From: Lachnospiraceae bacterium
GTDB lineage: Bacteria > Bacillota_A > Clostridia > Lachnospirales > Lachnospiraceae
DNA length: 7,590 nucleotides
Reading direction: 5' to 3'
NCBI GenBank assembly: GCA_017620055.1
Contig: JAFZRD010000118.1
Location: forward strand, 1 to 7,590
Below are positions 5,812-7,590 of the stretch, one piece after another; position 1 is the first letter of the stretch, and each line of letters starts with the position of its first letter. The translations under genes were made by a program, and so were the position numbers. Below the pieces are notes generated by a model that did no database searches, was not told the DNA's origin, and saw nothing but the letters and a program-made list of their open reading frames with translations.

Positions 5812-7590
5812 ATGAATCGTAAACTTGTCCTTATCGACGGAAACAGCATAGCAAACAGAGCGTTCTTCGCGATACCTGATCTGACTAATGCGCAGGGCAT
5901 ACATACAAACGCGATATACGGATTCCTTAACATCATGTTCAGGATCCTTACGGAAGAGGAACCCGAGTGTCTTGTTGTCGCGTTCGATGTTCACGAGCCG
6001 ACGTTCAGACATAAGATGTATGAGGCGTATAAGGGCACGAGAAAAGGCATGCCCGAAGAGCTTAAGCAGCAGATGCCACTTCTCAAGGACCTGCTCCGTG
6101 CGATGGGAATAACGATAATGGAAAAGGGCGGCCTTGAAGCGGATGACATTCTCGGAACACTCGCAAAGCGCGGTGAGAAGGCGGGAATGGATGTCACACT
6201 TGTTTCCGGAGACCGCGACCTTCTTCAGATCGCGACCGACAAGATACTCATCAGGATCCCGAAGACAAAAGGCGGCAAGACCGAGATCGAGAACTATCAT
6301 ACGCAGGATGTCATTGACAGGTACGGCCTCACACCGCTTCAGATAATCGAACTTAAGGGCCTTATGGGAGACTCTTCCGACAATATACCCGGTGTTCCGA
6401 AGATAGGTGAGAAGACCGCGACCGAGCTACTGAAACAGTACGGCGACATCGACAATCTCAAAGACCACATCGGCGAGATAACAAAGAATTCCGTCAGGCA
6501 GACTCTCGAAGAAAACTTCGACATGGCGATCCTCTCGAAGAAGCTCGCCACGATCGAGATCGATGCTGATATAGAACTCGACTTTGATGATGCAAAGCTT
6601 GGAAACATATACACTGCTGAAGCATACAGGCTCGTAAAAGAGCTCGGCTTTAAAAATCTTCTCGCGCGTTTTGACGAGAGTGCTTCCGCCGTTGACGAAA
6701 GCTTCCGCGATTCGTTTGTTACGGTGTCCGATCCCGCAAAAGTTTCGCAGCTGTTTGACAAGCTTTTAGGCGTATCCTCGACCGGCCTCTTCGTATCCGA
6801 GGTCGGTATCGCAGTCACATTATCCGCCTCCGAGACGGTGTTCGTGCCGGCTACAGGAGCCGACCCGATCGACAGTATCTGCGCGCGTCTTTGCGATACA
6901 GTCCGCAAAGCGAAAATCACACTTTCAACGTTTGATCTGAAATCATCGCTTTCTCTTTTGCCGGATCTGTGCGATACGGATCTTGTCAAAGAGAAGGTGA
7001 ACGATCTGTGCATAGGTGCGTATCTGTGCAATCCCCTCAAGAACGACTATTCGATCGAAGATGTTGCAAATGAATACTGCGGCATCATCATCAAGAGTTA
7101 TTCCGAACTGTTCGGAAAGAGATCCCTTCAGGAGTGCTTCATGCTCACACCCGGAGACGTCGCCGAATATGCGTGCACGTTCTCGTACATTTGTTATACG
7201 GCATCACAGCCGGTTCTCGACAGGATAGAAAGCTTAAAAATGACGGAACTCTACAGAGATATCGAGCTTCCGCTCATTGTATGCTTATATGACATGGAGC
7301 GCCTCGGTATCAGGCTTCTTCCGGATAAACTCAAAGCATACGGAGACAAACTGGCTTCCCAGATAAAGGAGATAGAAGGCGATATCCATAAGGAGGCAGG
7401 CGAGGAGTTTAATATCAATTCGCCCCAGCAGCTCGGAGAGATACTGTTCGGCAAGATGGGTATCCCCGGAGGCAAGAAGACCAAGAAGGGTTATTCGACG
7501 GCAGCCGATGTCCTTGAAAAGCTCGCACCCGACTATCCGTTTGTCTCGCGCATACTTGAATACAGGGCACTTTCCAAACTCAAGTCGACA
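5812..7590 (+). CDS. polA: DNA polymerase I, N-terminal 593 residues (cut by window end)
   Basis: Repair and Okazaki-fragment polymerase. Residues 1 to about 290 are the 5'-3' flap nuclease: LIDGNS (7-12), VAFDVHEP with Asp59, GLEADD (107-112), SGDRDLLQ (132-139), GDSSDNIPGVPKIGEK (186-201, metal-binding Asp plus helix-hairpin-helix). Residues about 310-475 are the proofreading-type domain, but its metal ligands are missing: the place of E. coli Asp355 holds Val328, that of Asp424 holds Ser379 and that of Asp501 holds Phe457, so it should be inactive, as in Bacillus and Taq enzymes. From about 480 the polymerase domain begins (ELPL…MERLGI, then FNINSPQQLGEILF), stopping before the catalytic motifs. 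AAAGGA (5801-5806) overlapping the previous stop sits five bases before the ATG. Ten of its eleven visible cysteines fall between residues 357 and 491. Confidence 0.97.
   Translation, partial: MNRKLVLIDGNSIANRAFFAIPDLTNAQGIHTNAIYGFLNIMFRILTEEEPECLVVAFDVHEPTFRHKMYEAYKGTRKGMPEELKQQMPLLKDLLRAMGITIMEKGGLEADDILGTLAKRGEKAGMDVTLVSGDRDLLQIATDKILIRIPKTKGGKTEIENYHTQDVIDRYGLTPLQIIELKGLMGDSSDNIPGVPKIGEKTATELLKQYGDIDNLKDHIGEITKNSVRQTLEENFDMAILSKKLATIEIDADIELDFDDAKLGNIYTAEAYRLVKELGFKNLLARFDESASAVDESFRDSFVTVSDPAKVSQLFDKLLGVSSTGLFVSEVGIAVTLSASETVFVPATGADPIDSICARLCDTVRKAKITLSTFDLKSSLSLLPDLCDTDLVKEKVNDLCIGAYLCNPLKNDYSIEDVANEYCGIIIKSYSELFGKRSLQECFMLTPGDVAEYACTFSYICYTASQPVLDRIESLKMTELYRDIELPLIVCLYDMERLGIRLLPDKLKAYGDKLASQIKEIEGDIHKEAGEEFNINSPQQLGEILFGKMGIPGGKKTKKGYSTAADVLEKLAPDYPFVSRILEYRALSKLKST

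Noticed and set aside
5776..6300. Minus-strand open frame of 174 codons over the start of polA
   Set aside because: It is antisense to the flap-nuclease domain, with no ribosome binding site or domain of its own.
6339..7040. Minus-strand open frame of 233 codons inside polA
   Set aside because: Its Ser/Arg/Phe-rich product is the typical mirror of a coding strand, and polA is unmistakable here.

Overview
The window looks like chromosomal DNA from an anaerobic Firmicute, most likely class Clostridia and probably Lachnospiraceae or a close relative. This is an inference from four things: moderate GC with free use of ATA (Ile) and AGA/AGG (Arg) codons, strong AGGAGG-type ribosome binding sites, a DNA polymerase I with a degenerate proofreading domain, and a secreted Ig-like (Big_2) protein with an Asp-rich N-terminus. 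No mobile element, integrase, CRISPR array or phage gene was seen, and no stretch over 300 bases lacks a gene.

Layout, left to right. A class II tRNA-Leu (anticodon CAA) lies on the minus strand at 34-117. Upstream of it, at 221-249, is a good minus-strand promoter; the roughly 100 nt between promoter and tRNA are packed with perfect inverted repeats. Every protein gene is on the plus strand. First come a 138-residue cytoplasmic protein of unknown function (291-707) and an exported lipoprotein phosphatase of the HAD superfamily (737-1858), closely spaced and probably co-transcribed. A 179-nt spacer follows, holding overlapping hairpins and a candidate promoter. Next is a secreted modular protein (2038-3033): signal peptide, poly-Asp/Glu segment, coiled coil, Big_2 domain and an unnamed C-terminal domain. 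It ends at a strong, possibly bidirectional terminator (3066-3099).

The right half is a tight four-gene run with gaps of 8, 14 and 9 nt. It holds an ABCG-type ATPase carrying an extra N-terminal membrane region (3141-4481), its ABC-2 permease (4490-5437), a small membrane-anchored zinc-finger protein of the anti-sigma (zf-HC2) type (5452-5802), and the first 593 codons of polA (5812 to the window end). The two ABC genes very likely form one transporter. The zinc-finger protein may be regulatory, but no sigma factor lies next to it. Why a transporter and a zinc-finger membrane protein share a transcript with a DNA replication and repair polymerase is not clear from sequence.

Nothing here is a clear-cut new system. 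The items most worth a second look are the structured segment upstream of the tRNA, the orphan zf-HC2 protein coupled to polA, the fused membrane-ATPase architecture, and the cysteine-crowded, catalytically dead exonuclease domain of PolA.
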